A stretch of DNA of 64,000 bases from contig CAZQNQ010000003.1 of the NCBI GenBank assembly GCA_964594985.1, positions 285,556-349,555 on the forward strand. Reading direction: 5' to 3'. The stretch is from JADLHS01 sp964594985 (lineage in GTDB: Bacteria; Verrucomicrobiota; Verrucomicrobiia; Limisphaerales; JADLHS01). Below are positions 27,727 through 35,620 of the stretch, piece by piece (the stretch's first letter is position 1; each line of letters starts with the position of its first letter). A model generated the notes under the pieces. That model worked only from the letters and a program-made list of their open reading frames with translations. It had not been told where the DNA came from and searched no databases. The position numbers and the translations under genes are program-made.

Positions 27727-29295
27727 TCAGCCCGGCCCCGGCACCAGCTTGAAAAGCACGATCAGTTTCTGGATCGGACGCGGCAGCCGTTTCAATGGCA
27801 GCAGCGCCATGACCGTTTTGAGGGAATAAATCCCCGCGCCAACAGTGATGATCGTCCCGAGGCCGATCATCAGCGGACGCGGCAAATAATAATCCCCGAT
27901 AAAAACCACTGCGATCAACGCGCTGAACAACAGGCTGATTTTCTTGTTTGCCGCCGACCAGCGGAACCCACTGACCCCGCGCGCCAGCAAGTAAATCACG
28001 GCCCAGTACAACACATAACTGACAAAGAAACCGATGCCCGTGCCTTTGAGGCCAAACCAGTGTACCCCGAGCCACGTAAAGCCCAATTGACTCCCGTTGG
28101 CCGCCAGTTCGCTCCAGAAAATTTTACTGCGCAGTCCTTTTGCCCCCAGGATGAAACCCATCGGCCAGCTCGCCACGCGCAAAATCATTCCCAGGCAAAT
28201 CCAGCGCAACACTTCCACCGCGGGGTCGAATTCGGCCGAGTACAAAACATTAACAACCAGCGACGCGAACGTCAGCGTCCCCAGGACTCCCGGCCCGGCA
28301 ATCAACAATCCCACTTCCGCCTGTTCGTTGACCAGTCGGTTGCACTCTCGATTGTCGTGCGCCACCGCGGTCAACCGCGGATAAAAATCCGTTCCCATCG
28401 CCTGCAAAATGAAGCCGACATACATCCCGCCCAACGCCCACGCCGCCATGTAATATCCCGCCGCCTCCGTCCCCTCGTAACGCAGCACGATGACGCGGAC
28501 CAGATACGCCACGGCCAATGTCATCAGTGAAGCCAACATGAACACGAACCCGAGTTTCAACAGGCCGGAGACTTCGTGGGAGATCTCGTTCCAGCGCATC
28601 GGCACGCGGGCGACTTTGATGCGCCGGCTGTACCACCACGAGGTCAACAGCGCCATGGCGGCCACGCAAACCATCGCGGGCACCACGCCCCGTTCGGCTT
28701 CACCCCGTTGGTAAAAGAAATACACGATGGCGATGGCGAAGACCGTGCCATAGATCCCCCCCAATACACTGAGCCGCGCCAGATCACCCACCCGCCGCAT
28801 CCCCTGCACCACCGCCGTCTGTCCGGCGGACACGTCGTAAAAAAACGCGGCCAGCGCCAACAATGCGATCGCGCCCACATGGCTGTGATCCTTGAACGAC
28901 AGCCACGAGACGGGATAACTCAACGCCACCAGCAACAACGCACCGACCGCGCCAAGAATCAAAGCCATCCGCCGCAGGGTCGTAACCGTGCATCCGATCC
29001 GCAGCTCATCGCCACTGCCGACCGCTTCAGCAATCTGCCGCACGCCGCTGGTGTTGATACCCATGCCCGCCACAGAACGCACCAGATCCAAAATCGCCCA
29101 GTACACGCCAAACAACCCGATGCCCGCCGGTCCGAGCAACAACGCCATCACTTTCGTCCGGACGATGCTCAACCCGACATTGATCGCGGACGAGCCACCG
29201 ATCAGCGCCGAAGACTTGAGGATCTGGCCGTAAGTCTTTTTATCGGGCGAAACCGAATCGGCAGTTGTGGAGGGTGTGGTCATGCGCGATGGCAA
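27727..29295 (-). CDS. Wzx-like polysaccharide flippase (MATE/MVF superfamily)
   Basis: 522 aa with about 12-14 hydrophobic segments. The start 'LKSSALIGGSSAINVGLSIVRTKVMALLLGPAGIGLFGVYWAI' is characteristic of O-antigen translocases (PST family, 'oligosaccharide flippase'). 'RSVAGMGINTSGVRQIAEA' and 'FYPRLTAVAHDNRECNRLVNEQAE' fit that family too. It would flip undecaprenyl-linked repeat units across the inner membrane. The gene begins right after the aminotransferase stop (no gap), consistent with translational coupling. Together with the Wzy-like gene at 51000-52337 it suggests a Wzx/Wzy-dependent polymer. Confidence 0.88.
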   Translation of the reverse strand: MPSRMTTPSTTADSVSPDKKTYGQILKSSALIGGSSAINVGLSIVRTKVMALLLGPAGIGLFGVYWAILDLVRSVAGMGINTSGVRQIAEAVGSGDELRIGCTVTTLRRMALILGAVGALLLVALSYPVSWLSFKDHSHVGAIALLALAAFFYDVSAGQTAVVQGMRRVGDLARLSVLGGIYGTVFAIAIVYFFYQRGEAERGVVPAMVCVAAMALLTSWWYSRRIKVARVPMRWNEISHEVSGLLKLGFVFMLASLMTLAVAYLVRVIVLRYEGTEAAGYYMAAWALGGMYVGFILQAMGTDFYPRLTAVAHDNRECNRLVNEQAEVGLLIAGPGVLGTLTFASLVVNVLYSAEFDPAVEVLRWICLGMILRVASWPMGFILGAKGLRSKIFWSELAANGSQLGFTWLGVHWFGLKGTGIGFFVSYVLYWAVIYLLARGVSGFRWSAANKKISLLFSALIAVVFIGDYYLPRPLMIGLGTIITVGAGIYSLKTVMALLPLKRLPRPIQKLIVLFKLVPGPG

Positions 29296-30414
29296 TCAGC
29301 GAGACAAACTTGGGACCGCCTCCGTGACAGCCCGCATCACTGCATCAGCCTGCCCATTTTCCAAATGCGGTCCCATCGGCAAACTTAACACCGTGTCGGC
29401 GAGCTCCTCGGCGATCGGGAACGTCCCGCGCGGCAGGTGAAGATCGGCATAAGCGCCCGCCAAATGAGCCGCGACGGGATAATGAATCAACGACCCCACG
29501 TTAGCCTCGGCAAGCTTCTGTTGTAACACGTCGCGCTGCGGGTGGCGGATCACAAACAGATGCCAGACCGGTTCGGCCCAATCGGGAACAAATGGGGTAA
29601 TCAATCCCGCCACCGAGCCGAGGGCGGCGAGATAACGTTTCGCCAGCGTCTGCCGCCGGGCGTTCCACTCATTCAACTTGTGCAACTTCACGCGCAGGAA
29701 TGCCGCCTGAAGTTCGTCAACGCGCGAATTGAATCCCTTGAAGTCGTGAAAGTATTTCTTTTTCGATCCGTAATTGCGCAAGGTGCGCACCAGGTCGGCC
29801 AGGTTATCGTCATTCGTCGTGACCGCGCCCGCGTCGCTGAACGCGCCGAGATTTTTGCCCGGATAAAAGCTGTGCGCCGCCGCGTCGCCCAGCGAACCGG
29901 TGCGCCGCCCTTTGTAGCGCGCCCCTTGCGCCTGCGCGCTGTCCTCGATGACTTTCAAGCCGTGCTTTCGGGCGATGGCATTGATCGGGTCCATATCCGC
30001 CGGCTGCCCGTATAAATGCACGGGCATGATGGCCTTGGTTTTCTTGGTGATCGCCGCTTCAATGCGCTTGGGATCGAGATTATAGGTTCGCGGGTCTGGT
30101 TCAACCCCGACAGGCGTCGCCCCCGAATATGAAACCGCGAGCCAGGTCGCTATGAAGGTGTTGGTCGGAACGAGCACCTCATCGCCCGCACCGATGTCGT
30201 ACGCCCGCAGAATCAGGTGCAACGCATCCAACCCGTTTCCCACGGCGATGCAATGCTTCGTGTCACAATAGGCGGCGAACTCCGCCTCAAATCCTTCAAG
30301 CTCCTTCCCGAGCAGATAATGGCCCGAGTCCATGACCCGGTGATATGCCGCATCGAACTCGCGGCGCAATTCTTCGTAAGCGGGTTTCAGCTCCAGGAAC
30401 GGTACTTTCATCAT
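29296..30414 (-). CDS. DegT/DnrJ/EryC1/StrS aminotransferase, FdtB/QdtB-like
   Basis: 372 aa PLP enzyme. The PLP-binding Lys187 lies in 'HSFYPGKNLGAFSDAGAV', Asp158 in 'VIEDSAQAQGA', and the substrate loop 'VLVPTNTFIATWLA' is at ~80-92. With the FdtA-like isomerase directly upstream (ATGA overlap of start and stop) it is best read as the 3-aminotransferase acting on a dTDP-3-keto-6-deoxyhexose. Alternatives in the same superfamily, such as WbpE acting on UDP-3-keto-GlcNAcA, cannot be excluded because a WbpA-like dehydrogenase is also in the operon. It is a cytosolic enzyme of nucleotide-sugar synthesis. Confidence 0.88.
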   Translation of the reverse strand: MMKVPFLELKPAYEELRREFDAAYHRVMDSGHYLLGKELEGFEAEFAAYCDTKHCIAVGNGLDALHLILRAYDIGAGDEVLVPTNTFIATWLAVSYSGATPVGVEPDPRTYNLDPKRIEAAITKKTKAIMPVHLYGQPADMDPINAIARKHGLKVIEDSAQAQGARYKGRRTGSLGDAAAHSFYPGKNLGAFSDAGAVTTNDDNLADLVRTLRNYGSKKKYFHDFKGFNSRVDELQAAFLRVKLHKLNEWNARRQTLAKRYLAALGSVAGLITPFVPDWAEPVWHLFVIRHPQRDVLQQKLAEANVGSLIHYPVAAHLAGAYADLHLPRGTFPIAEELADTVLSLPMGPHLENGQADAVMRAVTEAVPSLSR

Positions 30415-30824
30415 TTTGCTTTGCCCAGGTCTTTAAGGAACTCCTGATAATCGCGGTAATAATCGGATTCATCGTAATGATTCGAAGCCAGCACCATGCA
30501 AACCGAGCCCGAGGAAAAATTGTCCAGTTCGCGCCAGATCATCGGGCAGACGTACAAACCGTTGTACGACCGGTTTAAATGGATGCGCCGCTTTTCTGTT
30601 CCATCGTCGAGAACGACATCGAAGCTGCCCGACATGGCCACAATCAGTTGATGCAGGGCTTTGTGGGCATGACCGCCCCGTTCGGCGCCGCCGGGCACAT
30701 CATAGAGATAATAGACGCGGCGAATGTCGAACGGCACATGCCGGCCGCCTTCGATAAAGGTAAGATTGCCCCGCGGATCACTGATCTTCGGGAGGTCAAC
30801 CATCTGACATTTTTTTAATTGCAT
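30411..30824 (-). CDS. fdtA: FdtA/QdtA-like cupin: dTDP-4-keto-6-deoxyglucose 3,4-ketoisomerase
   Basis: About 137 aa single-domain cupin (RmlC-like fold; WxcM/FdtA family). Key features are 'DPRGNLTFIEGGRHVPFDIRRVYYLYDVPGG', then 'RGGHAHKALHQLIVAMSGSFDVVLDDG' with the catalytic His pair, 'NGLYVCPMIWRELDNFSSGSVCMVLAS' and 'YDESDYYRDYQEF', all signatures of FdtA. ATG 30824 is preferred over an upstream TTG at 30893, whose extra 23 residues have no counterpart in the family. The enzyme shifts the keto group from C4 to C3 so that the following aminotransferase can act. The dTDP-glucose genes rmlA/rmlB are not in this window. Confidence 0.88.
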   Translation of the reverse strand: MQLKKCQMVDLPKISDPRGNLTFIEGGRHVPFDIRRVYYLYDVPGGAERGGHAHKALHQLIVAMSGSFDVVLDDGTEKRRIHLNRSYNGLYVCPMIWRELDNFSSGSVCMVLASNHYDESDYYRDYQEFLKDLGKAK

Positions 30825-30909
30825 GGTGAAATGCTCACGACCCCCCGCGGGCGCTGGGACAAGAGTCTGGACAATGCGCGGCGGGACCTCCAACGAATCA
30901 AGCGCCGAG

Positions 30910-31575
30910 TCACGGAGTCACCTTTCGGATTTCCTGTTCGGCCACTTGCTCATACATTTCGCCGCAGGAACAAACGAGCCGCCGTTCCCCGGCGGGGGTC
31001 AGTTTGTTGCTGCACCGACAAACCCAACCGACCAAACGCGCGGGGTTGCCCAAGACCAGCGCGTAATCCGGCACGTCCCGTGTCACCACCGCGCCGGCGC
31101 CGACCATAGCCCAGCACCCCACAGTCAACCCCGGCAGCGTCGTGGAATTGGCGCCCATGCTCGCGCCTTCTTTCAGCAAGGTCTTGGGAAACTCTGGAGG
31201 ATATTGTTTACTCCGGGGCCACTTATCATTCGTAAAACAGGCATTGGGACCGAGGAAAACATCATTCTCCACGATCATGCCGTCCCAGACTGAAACGCCG
31301 CATTTGATCGTCACCCGGTTGCCAATCTGAACGTCGCCCTCGATGAACGCGTGGTCGCACACATTGCAATCTTTTCCAATTTTTGCCCCTGGTAGAATAT
31401 GCACGTAGGCCCAAATCCGGGTGCCCGCGCCGACCGTAACGCCCGGTTCAACAATGGCAGTGGGATGACAGTAAAAGTCGTTCCCAGCAGCGCCTTTGAC
31501 CGGCCCGGTTTCCAGCTTTTTTCCTGCCGCAGCGCCCCCGCCATCCGTTGGGTCGGTTGGTGAAAGTTTAATCAT
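30910..31575 (-). CDS. Hexapeptide-repeat N-acetyltransferase, FdtC/WbpD-like, with C-terminal Cys motif
   Basis: 221 aa. A left-handed beta-helix built of hexapeptides runs ~40-190 ('YCHPTAIVEPGVTVGAGTRIWAY', 'GKDCNVCDHAFIEGDVQIGNRVTI', 'WDGMIVENDVFLGPNACFTND', 'GANSTTLPGLTVGCWAMVGAGAVVTRDVPDYALVLGNPARLVG'). The C-terminus has CRCSNKL...LVCSCGEMY, a likely zinc ribbon. Such enzymes acetylate the amino group of 3-amino sugars (FdtC: dTDP-Fuc3N; WbpD: UDP-GlcNAc3NA). The FdtA and FdtB-like neighbours favour the FdtC role. The N-terminal 35 residues are low-complexity, and the true start may be slightly downstream. Confidence 0.85.
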   Translation of the reverse strand: MIKLSPTDPTDGGGAAAGKKLETGPVKGAAGNDFYCHPTAIVEPGVTVGAGTRIWAYVHILPGAKIGKDCNVCDHAFIEGDVQIGNRVTIKCGVSVWDGMIVENDVFLGPNACFTNDKWPRSKQYPPEFPKTLLKEGASMGANSTTLPGLTVGCWAMVGAGAVVTRDVPDYALVLGNPARLVGWVCRCSNKLTPAGERRLVCSCGEMYEQVAEQEIRKVTP

Positions 31576-31670
31576 CTTGTTAGCGCATTATTAAAGCACC
31601 AGTCCCACCGCAGGGCAAGCGGACGTGCCCGGTCGTAGCCAATTATTTCCTCTGGGAGCGCGCATGGTCA

Positions 31671-32963
31671 TCAGTTCAGCCGTTGAATCAAAGTCTGAAG
31701 GTCGGCGCAGTTCATGGAAAAATCATTGTGAACAAAATATTCAACCTCCGGGGCCGGAACCGCCAGCAAGTGCATCAATTCCACCTGGACGACATCCGCC
31801 TGTTGTTGAAAAATGAAATAGTTGAATTTGGCCAATTGTTTGGGGGAGAAAATCACCGCCTTCGTTCCCGGCTGCATAAACACCAGGTTGGAAAAAGCCG
31901 CCCCGGTGGCCCCGACCATGATTTTGGCACTCGAAAACAGTTCGATTTGCTCCGGGAAGGAAATGTGATCCGGATAGATGATTTCAAAACCGTTTTCCCG
32001 CATCACTGCTTCCACTTGGGGGGCATTGATGATCCGCCGGACCTGGCTGACCGCGCGCGGCACATAAATCTTGCGCGTCGGGGGCGTGGCCTTCAGCAAC
32101 GGGCGAAAGGCCTGGCGGATTTGCTCCACGGCAAATTTGTCCACGGCATAGTCGCGCACCGCATTCACCTCGTGGCGGCTGTTATCCAGGGAATACCAGA
32201 AGGGCGATACATAAAACAGCCGGTCACAATAGACCAGTTCGCCCCGCCGGACGGTTTCGATCTCGCAGGGGAAATTAATCATGCGCCGCATCGCGTCGAG
32301 GCATTGTTCCGGGAGGTTGTCTTCGATGAGCAGGGTGAACTTTGCCGCGCCGTCCGCCAGCCGGATGTGCTCGCGGAAGAATATCAAGCGCGGCAAACAC
32401 TCGAACAGCCAATGGTAATAATTGGCCGAATGCTCTTTGAGCAAATGAATCCCAACCTGGACCCGCCGCCGCCCGCCGAACCGCGAATAGCTGTTAACCG
32501 TGACGGTTTTTCGCCCGGAGTCAGCAAAGCGACACAGGTCCGGCGCCTTGTCCTCATGCAGCACCCCGGTGTGGAGCAATTCCGGATGAAGCAGCTTGCC
32601 CTCGCGCATGATCGCCATCGAGCCTCCGACGACGCCGACGTCGTTCAACTCCAGGAAATGAAGGTCCGGCGCCGGCGCTTGCAGTGCCGGTTGGCGGATG
32701 ACTTCCAGTTGCTGGTCGAACAATAGTGGCGAGGAAAGCTGGGTTTGGCGGTTCGGTAGATGCACGAGCGATTTCAGCCCGCCGAATTCCGCCGGGTCAT
32801 TCACCAAGGCAAGCGTGAACTGACGATTCTTGCCTAACGAACGCAGACATTGGGCATATCGTCGGCGCAAGGCCTGCCGGATGCGGTGAACCCCAACGGA
32901 CAACCCCTGCCGCTTCCGAGGAGCGGCAGGGTTGGCTACAGTTGTTGTTTCAACCCGATTCAT
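31671..32963 (-). CDS. GT61 (DUF563) family glycosyltransferase
   Basis: 430 aa, no signal peptide or membrane helix. The GT61/DUF563 signature is clear: 'NYYHWLFECLPRLIFFREH' at ~185-205, 'KFTLLIEDNLPEQCLDAMRRM', 'RKIYVPRAVSQVRRIINAPQVEAVMRENGFEIIYPDHISFPEQIELFSSAKIMVGATGAAFSNLVFM' and a final 'AVIFSPKQ'. GT61 enzymes transfer xylose, GlcNAc or other sugars; here it presumably adds a residue to the polysaccharide repeat unit in the cytosol. It lies between the NadE-like gene and the FdtC-like gene, all on the minus strand. Sugar specificity is unknown. Confidence 0.85.
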   Translation of the reverse strand: MNRVETTTVANPAAPRKRQGLSVGVHRIRQALRRRYAQCLRSLGKNRQFTLALVNDPAEFGGLKSLVHLPNRQTQLSSPLLFDQQLEVIRQPALQAPAPDLHFLELNDVGVVGGSMAIMREGKLLHPELLHTGVLHEDKAPDLCRFADSGRKTVTVNSYSRFGGRRRVQVGIHLLKEHSANYYHWLFECLPRLIFFREHIRLADGAAKFTLLIEDNLPEQCLDAMRRMINFPCEIETVRRGELVYCDRLFYVSPFWYSLDNSRHEVNAVRDYAVDKFAVEQIRQAFRPLLKATPPTRKIYVPRAVSQVRRIINAPQVEAVMRENGFEIIYPDHISFPEQIELFSSAKIMVGATGAAFSNLVFMQPGTKAVIFSPKQLAKFNYFIFQQQADVVQVELMHLLAVPAPEVEYFVHNDFSMNCADLQTLIQRLN

Positions 32964-33032
32964 AGCGACGTATTCACCGACTTCAAAAACACGAGAGTAA
33001 TGAGTTCCCCGACAATCCCCACTACGCTCGAT

Positions 33033-34019
33033 TCAGACGGACAACTCCTCCACCGGCACGACCAATTGCGGTTTCAAATGCAGATAGCGTGTGGAGTAGC
33101 GCTTCATGTCAATGTCCTTGAAAACTTTGTCCACCTGTTCCGTGGTGAGCCCTACCACGGGCGCCACCTGGGCGGCGGGGACGCCATGGTTCTTGGCATA
33201 CAAGCAGAGGTCCATCTTCTCATACGGCAGCGAGAAATAGAATTCATCCTGCCCCTGTTCGAGACTGTAAGTATCCGTGGTCGGCGTGCGCTTGCAATTC
33301 TTCTCGGGCACGCCCAGGAACTCAGCCATCTTGTAAACTTGCGACTTGTAGAGGTGGGCAATCGGTTTGAAGTCGGCCGCGCCGTCGCCCAGTTTCACAA
33401 AGAAACCTTGATCGTACTCCAAGCGATTCGGCGTGCCCGCCACCGCGTAGTTCAAGCGATCCGCGTAGTAATATTCCATCATCTTGCGCACCCGTTGCTT
33501 GAAGTTTGTCGCCGCCAGCACGCCAAGATACGCATCGAGCGGCAGCTTGGCTTTCATCGTCTTGCCGTCCGGCGATTGCGCCACGATGCTGAAATAGTTG
33601 AACCCCTGGTTGGTCAGGATGTTCTCCAGCACGATCTTGCTCTTCCAACCCGGACCGTATTCGGGGATCGCCATCTGGATGGCTTTCTCCTGCCGCGAAT
33701 AGCATCCCACCGATTCGAGAATTTTGGTGATATCCTCAATCGCCGATTCAATGCCAAAATGATTTGAGATGGCCTGGCTGTAACTCAACGTGTCCCCGGA
33801 GGAATGGCAGTCCGGCATGTGGATGCCGAAGACACGCTCCTTGCCCACCGCCTTCACTGCCAACGCCGCGGTGCAAGAGCTGTCAATGCCGCCGGAAAGC
33901 CCGAGCACCACGCCGCGCCGCTTGAACGAGGCGAGCAATTTCTGGATTTCGCGCGTGATGATCTGCGCCTGCTCGGCGTAGTCAATGTTCAGCACGTCTT
34001 TGGAAAAAGGTTTGGCCAT
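33033..34019 (-). CDS. nadE: NadE-like NAD+ synthase (N-type ATP pyrophosphatase) in a polysaccharide locus
   Basis: 328 aa. The P-loop LSGGIDSS (about 41-48) starts a complete NAD synthase domain. It includes 'GIHMPDCHSSGDTLSYSQAISNHFG', 'AGTPNRLEYDQGFFVKLGDGAADFKPIAHLYKSQVYKMAEFLGVPE' and 'RTPTTDTYSLEQGQDEFYFSLPYEKMD'. There is no glutaminase domain, so it would use ammonia or take it from a partner. NadE makes NAD+ from deamido-NAD+. In this setting, beside an AMP ligase and an asparagine synthase, it could instead be a specialised amidating enzyme of the polysaccharide pathway, but the motifs needed for NAD synthesis look intact. It is somewhat longer than typical ammonia-dependent NadE (~275 aa). 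Confidence 0.85.
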   Translation of the reverse strand: MAKPFSKDVLNIDYAEQAQIITREIQKLLASFKRRGVVLGLSGGIDSSCTAALAVKAVGKERVFGIHMPDCHSSGDTLSYSQAISNHFGIESAIEDITKILESVGCYSRQEKAIQMAIPEYGPGWKSKIVLENILTNQGFNYFSIVAQSPDGKTMKAKLPLDAYLGVLAATNFKQRVRKMMEYYYADRLNYAVAGTPNRLEYDQGFFVKLGDGAADFKPIAHLYKSQVYKMAEFLGVPEKNCKRTPTTDTYSLEQGQDEFYFSLPYEKMDLCLYAKNHGVPAAQVAPVVGLTTEQVDKVFKDIDMKRYSTRYLHLKPQLVVPVEELSV

Positions 34020-34045
34020 ATCGAATTCGTTTCGTTTTATCTGGG

Positions 34046-35620
34046 TTAATTGATTTGCAAACTGGGTGTCTGGGACGGTTGCGAGCCGGCCCCCGCCTGC
34101 CGCAGGACCGCTTTGAGAATCTTGCCGGATTGGTTCTTGGGAAGTTCATCACGGAACTCCACCCACTTCGGATGCTTGAACGCGGGCAACCGGCGCTGCA
34201 GATGGCCCTTCACTTCCTCTTCCGTCAAAGTGGCGTGACAGCGCACCACGAAAACCTTGATCGCCTCGCCCAACACTTCGTCAGGCACGCCGATTACCGC
34301 CGTCTCCAGCACGCCGGCGATCTCCAGCACGACGTCCTCGATTTCCTTGGCGCTGACACGATTGCCGCCAGCCTTGATGATGTCGCGGGCGCGTCCGGTC
34401 AGGAAAATGTAGCCATCGGCATCCTCATAGCCGAGGTCGCCGGTGCAATAGTAACCGTTCTTCAACACCTCTGCGGTTGCGGCGGGAGATTTCCAATAGC
34501 CCAGCATGATGTTCGAACCACGCGCGGCAATCTCGCCTTGCGCTCCGGCCGGCACACGCTTGCCGTGCTCATCCAAAACGACAACCTCGACGTTCGGAAT
34601 CGCATGTCCGATCGAGCCCCACTTCTGTGGCAACTTCTCCGGCTCAACGTAAGTCAACCGCGGGCTGGCTTCCGTGCTGCCATACATCACGAAAACCTTC
34701 GCTTGCGGAAACGCCGCAACGACCTCTTTCTGCAACGCCGGTGCCATGCCGCCGCCTGCCTGGGTGACAAAACGCAGCTTGGGAAATTGCCGCGTCTTCA
34801 AATCGGTTTTCTTGAGCAGGATGGAAAACGTCGAAGGCACGCCGGCAAATCCGGTCACTTCCAGATCGCGCATATTGTTCAACACCGTGACTGGAAACGC
34901 AAAGCGGTTGTCAATCACCAGCGAGCCGCCGCTCAGAAAATGGCTGTAGAGCAGCGAGCGGCCATAGACGTAGTAAAACGGCAGCACCACCATCATCCGA
35001 TCGCTCTCCCGCAACCCGAGATATTGGACGATAGATTGCATGTTGCTCGTCAGGTTGAGGTGCGACAGCATCACACCCTTGGGTTCGCCCGTTGAACCAG
35101 ACGTGTAAATCAACGATGCCAGATCGAGATCAATCCGGCGCACGGCCGGCGCGACCACGGATTCCGCCCGATAAACATCTGACAAAAAGTGCAGCGGCAT
35201 CGGGGTGCTGCCCGACGCGATGCGCTTCAAGTCCTGATCCAGCACCAGATATTTCAAGTCCGGCAGATCGGCGATGATGCCCGTCCACTGCTTGGCAAAC
35301 TTGTTGGCGGCAATCAACACCCGCGCCTCACAATCCAGCAGCAGTTGTTTCAGCCCATCCGCCGCGAGTTCGGTGTTGAGCGAAACCTCGATCGCTCCGG
35401 CCTTCAAAGCACCGAAATGCGCGGCGATGTAATCAAATGAATTTTCCAACAGAATTGCAACGCGGTCGCCCGGCTTGATGCCCAGGCCAACCAGAAAAGC
35501 CGCCACTTGGTCCGCCTGACGATTCAATTCGCCGTAAGTCTTCCAAACGCCAGTGTGCCACGCCGCCGGTTTATCCGGATGCGCGCGGGCTGAATTTTCC
35601 AAGATGGCCTGGACTAACAT
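34046..35620 (-). CDS. AMP-dependent acyl-CoA/acyl-ACP synthetase
   Basis: 524 aa class I adenylate-forming enzyme. Motifs in order: 'IYTSGSTGEPKGVM' (~171-184), 'YGSTEASPRL', 'GYYCTGDLGYEDADGYIFLTGRARDIIKAGGNRVSAKEIE' and the terminal Lys in 'NQSGKILKAVL'. It activates a carboxylic acid as acyl-AMP and passes it to a thiol. With a stand-alone acyl carrier protein two genes upstream, loading onto that carrier is likely. It overlaps the stop of the asparagine synthase gene by 7 bp, so the two are translationally coupled. The acid is not predictable from sequence. Confidence 0.88.
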   Translation of the reverse strand: MLVQAILENSARAHPDKPAAWHTGVWKTYGELNRQADQVAAFLVGLGIKPGDRVAILLENSFDYIAAHFGALKAGAIEVSLNTELAADGLKQLLLDCEARVLIAANKFAKQWTGIIADLPDLKYLVLDQDLKRIASGSTPMPLHFLSDVYRAESVVAPAVRRIDLDLASLIYTSGSTGEPKGVMLSHLNLTSNMQSIVQYLGLRESDRMMVVLPFYYVYGRSLLYSHFLSGGSLVIDNRFAFPVTVLNNMRDLEVTGFAGVPSTFSILLKKTDLKTRQFPKLRFVTQAGGGMAPALQKEVVAAFPQAKVFVMYGSTEASPRLTYVEPEKLPQKWGSIGHAIPNVEVVVLDEHGKRVPAGAQGEIAARGSNIMLGYWKSPAATAEVLKNGYYCTGDLGYEDADGYIFLTGRARDIIKAGGNRVSAKEIEDVVLEIAGVLETAVIGVPDEVLGEAIKVFVVRCHATLTEEEVKGHLQRRLPAFKHPKWVEFRDELPKNQSGKILKAVLRQAGAGSQPSQTPSLQIN

